Positions 1 through 6,995 of a DNA stretch of 64,000 nt are shown here, piece by piece. Origin of the DNA: JACCZR01 sp035296565 (lineage in GTDB: Bacteria > Actinomycetota > Thermoleophilia > Solirubrobacterales > Thermoleophilaceae); contig DATHAQ010000058.1 in the NCBI GenBank assembly GCA_035296565.1, positions 23,589-87,588 of the forward strand, in the 5' to 3' direction. The notes beneath the pieces are model-generated. The model was not told the origin of the DNA and ran no database searches. It saw nothing but the letters and a program-made list of their open reading frames with translations. Made by a program: the position numbers and the translations under genes. How positions within the stretch are numbered: the first letter of the stretch is position 1; each line of letters begins with the position of its first letter.

Positions 1-312
1 GAGCGCGCGGCCGTGGCCGGGGACGTTCAGTGCGCCAACCGTCTTCACCCGCCACCAGCGGTCGTAGAGGAAGTCGAGGAAGGGCAGGACGAGATCGGCG
101 AACTCCTCGTCGAAGCCCCACTCGTCCTCGCGGTAGTCGCCGTCCAGGCGCCGCGCCGCGCGCTCGACGGCGCGCCGGGTGTCGCCCGGCAGGACCGCCG
201 CAGCGCGGATGAGGGCCTCGGGCGCGTCCAGACCCTGGCGCAGGCCGTCGCGCACGAGCTTGAGCGCGCCCAGCGCCGGCCCAACTCCCACCACCCCCGG
301 AGGCTGGGTCAC
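1..312 (-). CDS. PlsC-like phospholipid/glycerol acyltransferase, N-terminal part (runs off window)
   Basis: The first 104 codons of a reverse-strand gene that continues beyond base 1. The visible N-terminus has the acidic/aromatic stretch DEWGFDEEF followed by FLYDRWWRVKTVGALNVPG, which is typical of the segment just before the HX4D block of 1-acyl-glycerol-3-phosphate acyltransferase-like proteins; the catalytic block itself lies outside the window. GTG start at 312 overlaps the TGA of the upstream epimerase as GTGA, so the two are translationally coupled. An epimerase next to such an acyltransferase is a familiar actinobacterial pairing (compare Rv0501-Rv0502). Family call is good; substrate is unknown. 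Confidence 0.7.
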   Translation of the reverse strand, partial: MTQPPGVVGVGPALGALKLVRDGLRQGLDAPEALIRAAAVLPGDTRRAVERAARRLDGDYREDEWGFDEEFADLVLPFLDFLYDRWWRVKTVGALNVPGHGRAL

Positions 313-1277
313 GCCGCCGTCTTCTCGGGGCGGGAGCGCTCTACCCAGTCCTCGAGGGCCATGGAGGTGGTGTAACGGGGGCTGAAGCCGACCTCCTCCT
401 TCAGGCGCGTCACGTCGACGGCCCGGCCGTGGCGGATCAGGCGGCTGAAGTCCTCCGAGAGGCCGGGCAACCCGATGCGCTTGGCGGCGCCGGTCACCGG
501 GCCGAACGCGGGGCTGAGCAGCGGCAGTGTCGGGCGGCCGGCGAGCCGCACGGCGCGTGTGAGCCCGATGGTTCCGGGGCTCGCCACGTTGACGGGGCCG
601 TCGACCGGGTTGCGGACCGCGGCGGCCAGGGCGTCCACCGCGTCGTCTGCGTGCACCACCTGCAGGCGCGGGTCGAACCCGAGGTGGGTCGGCACCACCG
701 GCATCGACAGGTAGCGGCTGAACTGCGTGTCCAACCTCGCCCCGAGCGCCGGCTGATAGCGGAGCATCGTGCAGGTCACCCCGGGGTGGCGACGGGCGAA
801 CGTCTGGAAGTAGTTCTCGATCTCCCCGACGTCGCGCTGGAAGCGGGTGCGCAGGGGGAACAGCCGGGCCATGTCCTCGGTGAAGAACTGCGGCGCGTTG
901 GGCTCGGCGCCGTAGATGCCGGACGACCCGCGCACCACGAAGGTCCCGATGCTGTCGGTCTTTTCGCAGGCGGCCAGCAGCTGCAGCGTGCCGATCACGT
1001 TCACGTCGTGCATGGTCCGGGCGGACATCGTGGCCCCGGGCTGGCGCACGATCTGCTCGTGCACCACGGTGTCCACGCGCGTGGGCGCGATCAGGCCCGC
1101 GATCCCGGGGTCGCGAATGTCCGCCTCGATCAGCTCGGTGCGCTCCAGGCGCCCACGCGGGCGGCGTGTGTCGAGCCCCACCACGTGCTCGACCTCGTCG
1201 TCGGCCTCGAGCCGCCGGGCCAGCTCGCTGCCGAAGTAGCTGCCGACGCCCGTGATCAGCACCCGCCGGCCCGCCAC
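309..1277 (-). CDS. NAD-dependent epimerase/dehydratase (extended SDR)
   Basis: 322 aa. The N-terminus RRVLITGVGSYFGSELAR carries the GxxGxxG-type dinucleotide-binding turn expected of an extended SDR; DTRRP at the end of beta-2 fits NAD(H) preference, and GSSGIYG lies in the active-site region. Probably acts on a nucleotide sugar or a lipid-linked substrate; the family is too broad to say which. Start is GTG at 1277. It lies 6 bp beyond the stop of the phasin-like gene upstream and overlaps the acyltransferase downstream by 4 nt, so all three may be one transcript. Confidence 0.8.
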   Translation of the reverse strand: MAGRRVLITGVGSYFGSELARRLEADDEVEHVVGLDTRRPRGRLERTELIEADIRDPGIAGLIAPTRVDTVVHEQIVRQPGATMSARTMHDVNVIGTLQLLAACEKTDSIGTFVVRGSSGIYGAEPNAPQFFTEDMARLFPLRTRFQRDVGEIENYFQTFARRHPGVTCTMLRYQPALGARLDTQFSRYLSMPVVPTHLGFDPRLQVVHADDAVDALAAAVRNPVDGPVNVASPGTIGLTRAVRLAGRPTLPLLSPAFGPVTGAAKRIGLPGLSEDFSRLIRHGRAVDVTRLKEEVGFSPRYTTSMALEDWVERSRPEKTAA

Positions 1278-1283
1278 CGCGAC

Positions 1284-1673
1284 CTACTTGCGCTTGGGCT
1301 TGGCGGCGGCCCGCTTGGCGGGCGCCTTCTTGGCCGGTGCCCGCTTGGCCGGCGCCTTCTTCGCCGGGAGGCGCTCCTCGATCGCGTCCAGGCGGCGGCC
1401 GATCCTCCGCAGCTCGCTCCTGAGCTCTCGCAGGTCGTCGTTGGTCACGGGCCGCACGTCGTCGATCGCCCGCGCCGCCGCGCGACGGCCGCGGACGAGC
1501 CTGCCCTCTGCCTCCTTGACCAGGTCGTCGACCGTGTCGACGAGATCGTCAACCGCGCCCTGGGCCCGGTCGCGCGTCTGCACCGCGGAGCCGCGCGTGG
1601 CCTGCAGCGTTCGGTCCACCGCCTCGCGCACGGCATCCGGCAGCTCCTTCGGTGTCGTCCGCCGCTTGGCCAC
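1284..1673 (-). CDS. Phasin-like coiled-coil protein with lysine/alanine-rich tail
   Basis: 129 aa. Residues ~8-95 are strongly helical with heptad character (AVDDLVDTVDDLVKEAEG, LRELRSELRRIGRRLDAIEE); the last 30 residues are PAKKAPAKR repeats like histone H1 or PHA-granule/DNA linker proteins. The GTG start at 1673 is chosen because it gives a natural MAKRR N-terminus and has TACCAT 6 nt upstream; a longer frame exists but is out of character. The sequence resembles small phasin/PhaE-like proteins annotated near PHA genes in actinobacteria, and a PHA synthase lies ~9 kb away. A nucleoid-binding role is the alternative. Confidence 0.6.
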   Translation of the reverse strand: MAKRRTTPKELPDAVREAVDRTLQATRGSAVQTRDRAQGAVDDLVDTVDDLVKEAEGRLVRGRRAAARAIDDVRPVTNDDLRELRSELRRIGRRLDAIEERLPAKKAPAKRAPAKKAPAKRAAAKPKRK

Positions 1674-1679
1674 GCGCAG

Positions 1680-1685
1680 ATGGTA
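1680..1685 (-). promoter_or_regulatory. Leaderless-type -10 hexamer TACCAT
   Basis: TACCAT lies 6 nt before the GTG at 1673 on the reverse strand and overlaps the opposing TATGCA at 1684-1689. Seen directly; promoter function is inferred from the same spacing recurring through the window. Confidence 0.35.
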
Positions 1686-1689
1686 TGCA
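1684..1689 (+). promoter_or_regulatory. Leaderless-type -10 hexamer TATGCA
   Basis: TATGCA lies 6 nt before the GTG at 1696 and is what favours that start over the in-frame GTG at 1720. It shares two bases with the divergent TACCAT, so the two promoters would compete. Confidence 0.35.
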
Positions 1690-1695
1690 CCGGCA

Positions 1696-2400
1696 GTGCC
1701 ACCTCGGCCCGTCAGCGCCGTGCACCTGCGCCCTTCCGCCGAGCTAGCCGAGCGGGTGCTGCTCCCCGGCGACCCCCACCGCGCGCTGTTCGTGGCCCAG
1801 GCGCTGCTCGAACGGCCGATCATGTTCAACCACCGCCGCGGGCTGTGGGGCTATACCGGCCAGGGCCCCGGCGGCGAGCCCGTGACCGTCCAGGCGACCG
1901 GCATGGGCGGGGCCAGCGCCGCGATCGTGACCGAGGAGCTGATCGCCCTGGGCGCGCGGCGCCTGGTCAGGATCGGGACCTGCGGGGCCCTCGACGGGTC
2001 GACCTCCATGGGCGAGCTGCTGGCCGCCGAGCGCGCGCTCGCATACGACGGCGCCAGCCGGGCCCTGGGCGCCGGCGAGAGCGTTCCCGCCGACCCGGGC
2101 CTCACCGCCTCCCTCGAGGGGGCCGGGGCCCGCGTGGTCACCGCCGCCACGACCGACCTCTTCTTCGAGCTGCGCGAGGGGGTCGAGGAGGGCTGGCGGC
2201 GCGCCGGCGCCTCGGTGGTGGAGATGGAGGCGGCCGCCGTCTTCCAGGTGGCGGCTCTGCGCGGGGCAAGAGCAGGCTGCGCCCTGGCGGTCACCGACGT
2301 CCCGGGGGCCGCGGGCGATGCCGACCGGCTCGACGACGAGGTGCTGGAGGCCCTGGGCGTGAAGCTCGGGGAGCTCGGCCTGGCGGCGCTGGACCCTTAG
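1696..2400 (+). CDS. deoD: Purine nucleoside phosphorylase / nucleoside phosphorylase family
   Basis: 234 aa, the usual size of the hexameric PNP/uridine phosphorylase family, which splits a (deoxy)nucleoside with phosphate. RVLLPGDPHRA near residue 25 is the phosphate-binding GDP motif, ATGMGGASAAI the second conserved glycine-rich block, RIGTCGAL the third, and VVEMEAAAVF the ribose-binding ExEAA motif. The C-terminal active-site Asp region reads AVTDVPG. GTG 1696 is preferred to GTG 1720 because of the hexamer upstream. The stop overlaps the convergent coiled-coil gene by 4 nt. The symbol is by family; uridine specificity cannot be excluded. Confidence 0.85.
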   Translation: MPPRPVSAVHLRPSAELAERVLLPGDPHRALFVAQALLERPIMFNHRRGLWGYTGQGPGGEPVTVQATGMGGASAAIVTEELIALGARRLVRIGTCGALDGSTSMGELLAAERALAYDGASRALGAGESVPADPGLTASLEGAGARVVTAATTDLFFELREGVEEGWRRAGASVVEMEAAAVFQVAALRGARAGCALAVTDVPGAAGDADRLDDEVLEALGVKLGELGLAALDP

Positions 2401-2852
2401 GCGGACTCGCCGCGGCCGACCGTCAGCCGCTCCTGGCGGCGCGAGACGGGCTCCTCGTCGGCCACGACCGCCTCGCGGACGGCGGCAACATCGCGGGCCA
2501 GTTCCTCCAAGCGCTCGTCGATGGAGCCGAGCCGGCCGTCCTCGACGCCGTCGGCCGCGCTGGCCAGGCGCTCCTCGAGCCGGTCGAGGGCATCCTCGAC
2601 GCCCTCCATGCGCTGGGAGACCGAACGCAGCCGGCGGGTGACCCGCTCCACGTCGGCCGCGGAGGGGATGTTCAGCGCGCCCATCGCCGCCTCCTGGGCG
2701 GCGATGGCGGCGTCACGGGCGTCGAAGGCCCGGGCGATCGCCGCGTGGACGACCGGGTTCGCCACCAGCTCCTCGGCCACCTTGCCGAGGGCCTCCTCCC
2801 CCTGGCGGGAGAGGCGATCCACGAACCCCTTGTGCTCCCCGTCTTCGCTCAC
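2397..2852 (-). CDS. Coiled-coil phasin/PhaE-like protein
   Basis: 151 aa, GTG start. An amphipathic helical N-terminus (GFVDRLSRQGEEALGKVAEE), then LNIPSAADVERVTRRLRSV and a long coiled coil to ~residue 130. The turn of the type N-(I/L)-P-(S/T)-x-x-(D/E)-V followed by helices is what one sees in PHA granule-associated and PhaE-type proteins. Together with the 129-aa protein on the other side of deoD it makes a pair of helical proteins, consistent with PHA granule organisation by the synthase at 10.5 kb. The link is an inference from composition, not a domain hit. Confidence 0.6.
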   Translation of the reverse strand: MSEDGEHKGFVDRLSRQGEEALGKVAEELVANPVVHAAIARAFDARDAAIAAQEAAMGALNIPSAADVERVTRRLRSVSQRMEGVEDALDRLEERLASAADGVEDGRLGSIDERLEELARDVAAVREAVVADEEPVSRRQERLTVGRGESA

Positions 2853-2889
2853 GCGCGGCCAGGCTAGCGGATGATTGCCCGGGCTCTGC

Positions 2890-3168
2890 CGGGCTTACCC
2901 TCGACTGGAGGCTCAGCGCGGTTCATCTGATGCGTAAGAAGGGTAAGGAGCGTTGTGTGCACGGGAAAGGACTCCCCGGGGTGAAGGTTTCGCGCCCCCG
3001 CGCCGATAGAGGAGAGGTGCCCTGCAACGTCTCTGTCGGTTCCCACTTGCGGCCTTTTCAAGTCGCCAGTAGCTTGGAGTGGGTGGGCACCGGAACTGTT
3101 ACCGTGTGCGCCGCTCCGGGAGCGCCTTTCGCGGGTTCTCCTCGGGGGAGGAGCGGAACCCAGCGGGG
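2890..3168 (+). ncRNA. Structured 5' leader with potential pseudoknot, upstream of peptidoglycan hydrolase
   Basis: The 316-bp gap before the hydrolase has no convincing ORF but strong pairing potential. Bases 3003-3011 (CCGATAGAG) pair with 3031-3039 (CTCTGTCGG), 9 bp with one wobble. The loop of that hairpin contains GGTGCCC (3016-3022), which is complementary to GGGCACC (3085-3091), i.e. a possible pseudoknot. In between, CCCACT (3042-3047) can pair with AGTGGG (3078-3083), or the overlapping ACTTG (3045-3049) with CAAGT (3059-3063), two mutually exclusive states. Upstream lies CCCCGGGGTGAAGG. Actinobacterial cell-wall hydrolases are often under ydaO/c-di-AMP riboswitches, and some pieces resemble that fold, but the canonical motif is not clear. 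Confidence 0.4.
3133..3161 (+). promoter_or_regulatory. Hairpin sequestering the ribosome-binding region of the hydrolase gene
   Basis: GGGTTC (3133-3138) pairs with GAACCC (3156-3161) and TCCTC (3139-3143) with GAGGA (3148-3152), leaving a GGGG loop and a 3-nt bulge. The only Shine-Dalgarno-like purine run (GGAGGAG, 3147-3153) sits in its 3' arm, and the ATG follows at 3169. It could gate translation, or terminate transcription, but there is no U-tract. Confidence 0.4.
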
Positions 3169-5667
3169 ATGAAGAAGCGCGTTCTAACCATCTTGGCCTT
3201 GGCGGCCCTGCTTTCGGCGGGAGCACTCGCCGCGTTCACCCTGCCCGCCTCCGCGGTCAAGCAGACCGTCTACGTGAAGCTGCCCAGCGGCCAGGTGGTC
3301 CCGGTGGTCGTCGACGTGCCGGACGGCACGCCGGTCGGGGAGGTCGCTCTGCCAGGCGTGCCCGTTCCCCCCGGGACACCTTCTGCCCCGAAGGAGCAGG
3401 GGCCCTCCACGACCCCGCAGCAGGCACCCAAGACCCAGGACCCGAGCTCGGGCGGCGGCGATCAGCAGGATTCCTCAAAGGGGAAGGCGAAGAAGCCCGC
3501 CGCCAAGAAGAAGTCGAAGCCGAAGAAGAAGTCCGGGCCTGGGCAGACCGGAGGGGCTAACCCTCAATCTCAGACTGAGCCTCGGCGCCGCCGTGCCCGT
3601 CGTCCTCGGCGCACCCCGCTGCGCGCGCCCGACGGCTCGCCCACCCCCCAGAACCCCGGCTTCGTCGACGCCCTGCCCGGCCCCTCGACCGCCACGGGCG
3701 TGCCGAACTTCGTCATCCGCAAGTTCAGGGTCCCGATCTTCCTGCTGCCGATCTACCAGGCCGCCGGCATCCAGTACGGCATCCGCTGGGAGGTCCTGGC
3801 CGCCATCAACGAGATCGAGACCGACTACGGGCGCAACCTCAACGTCTCGAGCGCCGGGGCCCTGGGCTGGATGCAGTTCATCCCCTCCTCGTGGCGCATG
3901 TACGGGGTGGACGCCAACAAGGACGGCAAGAAGGATCCCTACAACCCCGTCGACGCCATCTTCGCCGCCGCGCGCTACCTGAAGGCCGCTGGAGGCGAGA
4001 AGGACCTGCGGCGCGCGGTCTTCGCCTACAACCACGCCGGCTGGTACGTGGACTCGGTGATGCTGCGCGCCAAGCTGATCACCGGCGTGCCCGCCGACCT
4101 CGTCGGCTCCCTCACCGGCCTGACCGAGGGGCGCTTTCCCGTATATGCCCGCGCGCGCTACGCCGACGACCTGGCCGAGCGCGAAGCCGCCAAGCGCGTG
4201 AAGAAGGGCCAGAACGCCGCCAACGTGGTCCAGTCCAAGGACGACCGCGCCTCGATAGACGTCTTCGCCCGCCAAGGCTCGCCGGTGGTGGCCGTCAACG
4301 ACGGCGAGATCAAGAAGGTCGGCCGTTCACGCAAGCTGGGCCGCTACATCCAGCTCCAGGATGTCTACGGCAACACCTACACCTACACGGGCCTGGGCTC
4401 GACCTCGCGCTTCTACCCCGTCCCCAAGGACGACATCCAGGCCAGCAGCAAGGGCGCTTCCGCCAAGGCGCTGAAGGCCAACGACCCCAAGGACCCCAAG
4501 CCCACGGCACCGGCCTCACAGGGCCGCCAGGCCGACGCGTCGGACAAGCCGCGCACGAAGGCCTACTCCGACAAGGCCCGCGACATCGACGACTCGGAGC
4601 GGGTGGCAGACGGCGGGGGCGCGCGCAACACCGGCGCCTCGGTACCCGTCAAGCAGCGCCTGTTCGCCCACCCCGACATGCCGGGGGCGCGTGAGCACGG
4701 CGGCCTCGAGCAGACCCTCGACGCCGAGGCCCGGCGCGGGGGCAAGGGCTATGAGGAGTACAAGAACTTCGCTCGCCCCTATGGCCTGAACGCCAAGGAC
4801 GTCCGGCTCAAGCCGCTGCGCAAGGGCGCGCGGGTGATCGGAGGCACGCTCCTGGGCCGCATCGGCAAGCCCGAGAACGGCAAGGGCTCGCACCTGTCGT
4901 TCCAGATCCGCCCCGCCGGCAAGGGCGCGCCACGCATCGACCCGAAGCCGATCCTGGACGGCTGGAAGCTGCTGGAGGCCACCGCGGTCTACCGGGCCTC
5001 GGGCAAGAACGCCCTCTACGGCGACGATGCCCGCTCGTTCTCGATCGGGCAGATCCTGCTGCTGCCCAAGCCGCTGCTCCAGAAGCGCGTGCTGGCAGAC
5101 AACCGCGTCGACATCTACCCCTGCGGTCGCCAGGACGTCCGCTCGGGCCAGATCGACCGCCGCATCCTGGCCACGCTGGAGTACCTGGCGGAGTCCGGCC
5201 TGCGTCCGACGATCAGCTCGCTGAAGTGCGGCCACGGCTTCTACACGTCCTCGGGCAACGTCTCCCAGCACTCCTCGGGCAACGCCACCGACATCGCCAA
5301 GATCAACGGCGTCCCGATCGCCGGCCACCAGGAGCGGGGCGGCATCACCGAGGTCTCCGTGCGCAGACTGATGCGCCTGCAAGGCACGATGCACGCCGAC
5401 CAGATCATCTCCCTGCTCGACCTGGGTGGCAACACCCTCGCGATGGGCGACCACGACGACCACATCCACGTCGGCTTCCGCCCGCTGTTCGGCGACAACC
5501 GGAAGGCCGGCCGCCAGGCGCTCGAGGTGCTCAAGCCCGGCCAGTGGTCCGACCTGCTCTCGCGCCTGCGCAAGATCGAGAACCCGGTGGTGCCCACCAG
5601 CCCGTCGAAGTACTCGATCCCCGTGCCCAAGCGCAAGCGGTCGAGCTCCGCCCACCGGGGCGAGTAG
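3169..5667 (+). CDS. Secreted multidomain peptidoglycan hydrolase (lytic transglycosylase + M23-like + M15-like)
   Basis: 832 aa. ATG 3169 gives a clean signal peptide (MKKRVLTILALAALLSAG, cleavage near ASA). Residues ~35-60 form a short SPOR/G5-like beta segment, then a Pro/Lys/Arg-rich linker to ~200. Residues ~205-330 are a lytic transglycosylase (EIETDYGRN with the catalytic Glu, GALGWMQFIPSSW, AAARYL, AVFAYNHAGWYV). Residues ~365-600 hold an M23/LytM-like beta region in two pieces (SPVVAVNDGEIKKVG; LSFQIRPAGKGAPRIDP). The C-terminus (~640-800) looks M15/VanY-like: SQHSSGNATDIA and DHDDHIHVGF supply the His/Asp zinc ligands. Predicted to act outside the membrane in wall remodelling or growth. 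The RNA leader upstream suggests riboregulation. Confidence 0.85.
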   Translation: MKKRVLTILALAALLSAGALAAFTLPASAVKQTVYVKLPSGQVVPVVVDVPDGTPVGEVALPGVPVPPGTPSAPKEQGPSTTPQQAPKTQDPSSGGGDQQDSSKGKAKKPAAKKKSKPKKKSGPGQTGGANPQSQTEPRRRRARRPRRTPLRAPDGSPTPQNPGFVDALPGPSTATGVPNFVIRKFRVPIFLLPIYQAAGIQYGIRWEVLAAINEIETDYGRNLNVSSAGALGWMQFIPSSWRMYGVDANKDGKKDPYNPVDAIFAAARYLKAAGGEKDLRRAVFAYNHAGWYVDSVMLRAKLITGVPADLVGSLTGLTEGRFPVYARARYADDLAEREAAKRVKKGQNAANVVQSKDDRASIDVFARQGSPVVAVNDGEIKKVGRSRKLGRYIQLQDVYGNTYTYTGLGSTSRFYPVPKDDIQASSKGASAKALKANDPKDPKPTAPASQGRQADASDKPRTKAYSDKARDIDDSERVADGGGARNTGASVPVKQRLFAHPDMPGAREHGGLEQTLDAEARRGGKGYEEYKNFARPYGLNAKDVRLKPLRKGARVIGGTLLGRIGKPENGKGSHLSFQIRPAGKGAPRIDPKPILDGWKLLEATAVYRASGKNALYGDDARSFSIGQILLLPKPLLQKRVLADNRVDIYPCGRQDVRSGQIDRRILATLEYLAESGLRPTISSLKCGHGFYTSSGNVSQHSSGNATDIAKINGVPIAGHQERGGITEVSVRRLMRLQGTMHADQIISLLDLGGNTLAMGDHDDHIHVGFRPLFGDNRKAGRQALEVLKPGQWSDLLSRLRKIENPVVPTSPSKYSIPVPKRKRSSSAHRGE

Positions 5668-5679
5668 CGCCCAGCCGCC

Positions 5680-6516
5680 ACGGTCTTCGCCGCCGCCCAG
5701 CTGGAGTTCGGCTTCGCGCTCGGTCCTCCAGACGGCCGCTTCCTGCTGCGCGCCGACCCCGACGATGACCCCGAGCGGGTGCTGGTGCTGAGCACGCTCG
5801 GCGCCGCGGAGCGCCGGCGGCTGAAGGGACGGCGCGGAAAGACGGTCACCGACGCCGTGCCCGAGCCGGTGCCCACCGCCCGCGCCACGGTGATCCGGGC
5901 CCAGCCCTTCGCCTCCGACGACGAGGCCCGGGCCTGGCTGGAGGGCGTACGCGGCGACGAGGCACTGCGCGAGGCCGAGACCGACGACGCGCTGCGCCGG
6001 CTGAACCGCGCCATCCGCGCGCAACGCGCGGCAGCCGGCGACCCCTACCTGCGCGAGGTCTCCCTCGCGCAGGCCCTGGTCCTTCGGCTGGGCTACGGAG
6101 CGGGCGAGAGCCTCGCCTACGGGCGCTTCTCCGAGGCCTGGGAGGCCCCGCCCGGCCGTACGAAGGTCAAGCGCTCGATGGGCGCGCCGGAGGAGCGCTT
6201 CGCCGCGCTGATGGGCGCGCGCGACCAGGCCGGCGTGGCCGAGGATCTCGTCCTCCGCGCCCGGCTGGACCTCGACGCCGGGCACCTGCGCGAGGCGGCC
6301 CTGCAGGCCCGCGTGGCCCTCGAGGCGCTGCTGGCGGAGTCCGGCCCGGAGTTGGCGGACCGGCCGCGCGCCGAGCTCGAGTCAGACCGCGAGCCGGTCG
6401 CCTCGGCGGCGGCCGCGGCCCTGCAGGGCCCCCTGAGCGACGGGCCCGCCGGCGCGGTGTCGGAGGCGGTGGGGCACATGGAGTCGGCCCTGCGACGCCT
6501 TCGCCTCGCCGGCTGA
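5680..6516 (+). CDS. Conserved hypothetical protein, probable non-canonical start
   Basis: About 278 aa if read from ACG 5680; the first ATG/GTG/TTG in frame is GTG 5779 (245 aa). The sequence upstream of 5779 is clearly coding in the same frame (TVFAAAQLEFGFALGPPDG with G/C third positions) right back to the TAG of the hydrolase, so a rare ACG 5680 or CTG 5701 start is likely. No known catalytic motif: Ala/Arg/Glu-rich, helical, with RLGYGAGESLAYGRFSEAWE and a LRARLDLDAGHLREAALQARVALEALL helical hairpin near the C-terminus. I recall similar hypothetical proteins only from Thermoleophilia. Function unknown; soluble and cytoplasmic by composition. Confidence 0.6.
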   Translation, partial: TVFAAAQLEFGFALGPPDGRFLLRADPDDDPERVLVLSTLGAAERRRLKGRRGKTVTDAVPEPVPTARATVIRAQPFASDDEARAWLEGVRGDEALREAETDDALRRLNRAIRAQRAAAGDPYLREVSLAQALVLRLGYGAGESLAYGRFSEAWEAPPGRTKVKRSMGAPEERFAALMGARDQAGVAEDLVLRARLDLDAGHLREAALQARVALEALLAESGPELADRPRAELESDREPVASAAAAALQGPLSDGPAGAVSEAVGHMESALRRLRLAG

Positions 6517-6586
6517 TCTCGCCCTTCACCGGTTCGACACACGGTCGAGCGCAGCCTTCGCCATCTTGGACAGCGGTAGATAGGAG

Positions 6587-6849
6587 ATGGAACCGCAGCC
6601 AGGCAACATCGATGGCGTGAACGCCACCGTGACCAGCCTCGACCGGGGAAGAGGTCGCGGCCGGCAACGGGCACGGCGCGCCACGCACCCTCCCCAAGGG
6701 GCTCGCCCGGTATCGGGGCGGGCCTGGATAAACGGCCGGGAGGTGGGCGGAGCCAACCCGCGCTTCGCCCACCTTCTCGGTTCCCACGGCTGACCCTCCC
6801 TGGCGCCATCGAGCTGTCCGAGGGCCAGCGGACGGAGCGGGTGCCCTAG
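6587..6849 (+). pseudogene. Frame-broken coding remnant
   Basis: The stretch 6517-6845 has no intact gene, but protein-like sequence with G/C third positions hops between frames: 6587-6650 (NIDGVNATVTSLDRG), then 6648-6720 (EEVAAGNGHGAPRTLPKGL), then 6720-6793 (AWINGREVGGANPRFAHLL), then 6781-6849 (LTLPGAIELSEGQRTERVP and TAG). Joined, this reads as one short protein with three frameshifts. Either a decayed gene or sequencing errors. No family recognised. AGGAG abuts the ATG at 6587. Confidence 0.3.
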
Positions 6850-6995
6850 AGGCGCGCCGGCGGCAGCCGGCCCGCGGCCTGCCAGGAGAGCTCCCACACC
6901 CGCCGGCTGAGCGCGGCCTCCCGTTCGGCGCCGGGCAGGCTGAGGCTCGCTCCCGAGGCGAGCAGGGCGGAGGCGAGGCGACGGTTGTCGCTCAG
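6846..6995 (-). CDS. Small ORF (49 aa) coupled to sirtuin through CTGA
   Basis: The reverse-strand frame from CTG 6995 to TAG 6846 encodes SDNRRLASALLASGASLSL... ending in SWQAAGRLPPARL, with G or C at nearly every third position, directly after the sirtuin. There is no ATG/GTG/TTG to start it; the CTG overlaps the sirtuin TGA as CTGA, exactly like two other genes in this window. Helical, Ala/Leu/Arg-rich, no known motif. It could instead be an out-of-frame C-terminal extension of the sirtuin created by a frameshift. Confidence 0.4.
   Translation of the reverse strand: MSDNRRLASALLASGASLSLPGAEREAALSRRVWELSWQAAGRLPPARL

Noticed and set aside
429..2867. A single 812-codon forward open frame across the epimerase, coiled-coil and deoD region.
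   Set aside because: Its residues are the antisense of recognisable proteins on the reverse strand and it runs out of frame through deoD; long stop-free frames are expected at this GC content.
2890..3040. Definite call of a canonical ydaO-yuaA c-di-AMP riboswitch.
   Set aside because: Some fragments and the gene context fit, but the conserved core could not be aligned with confidence; left as a structured leader.
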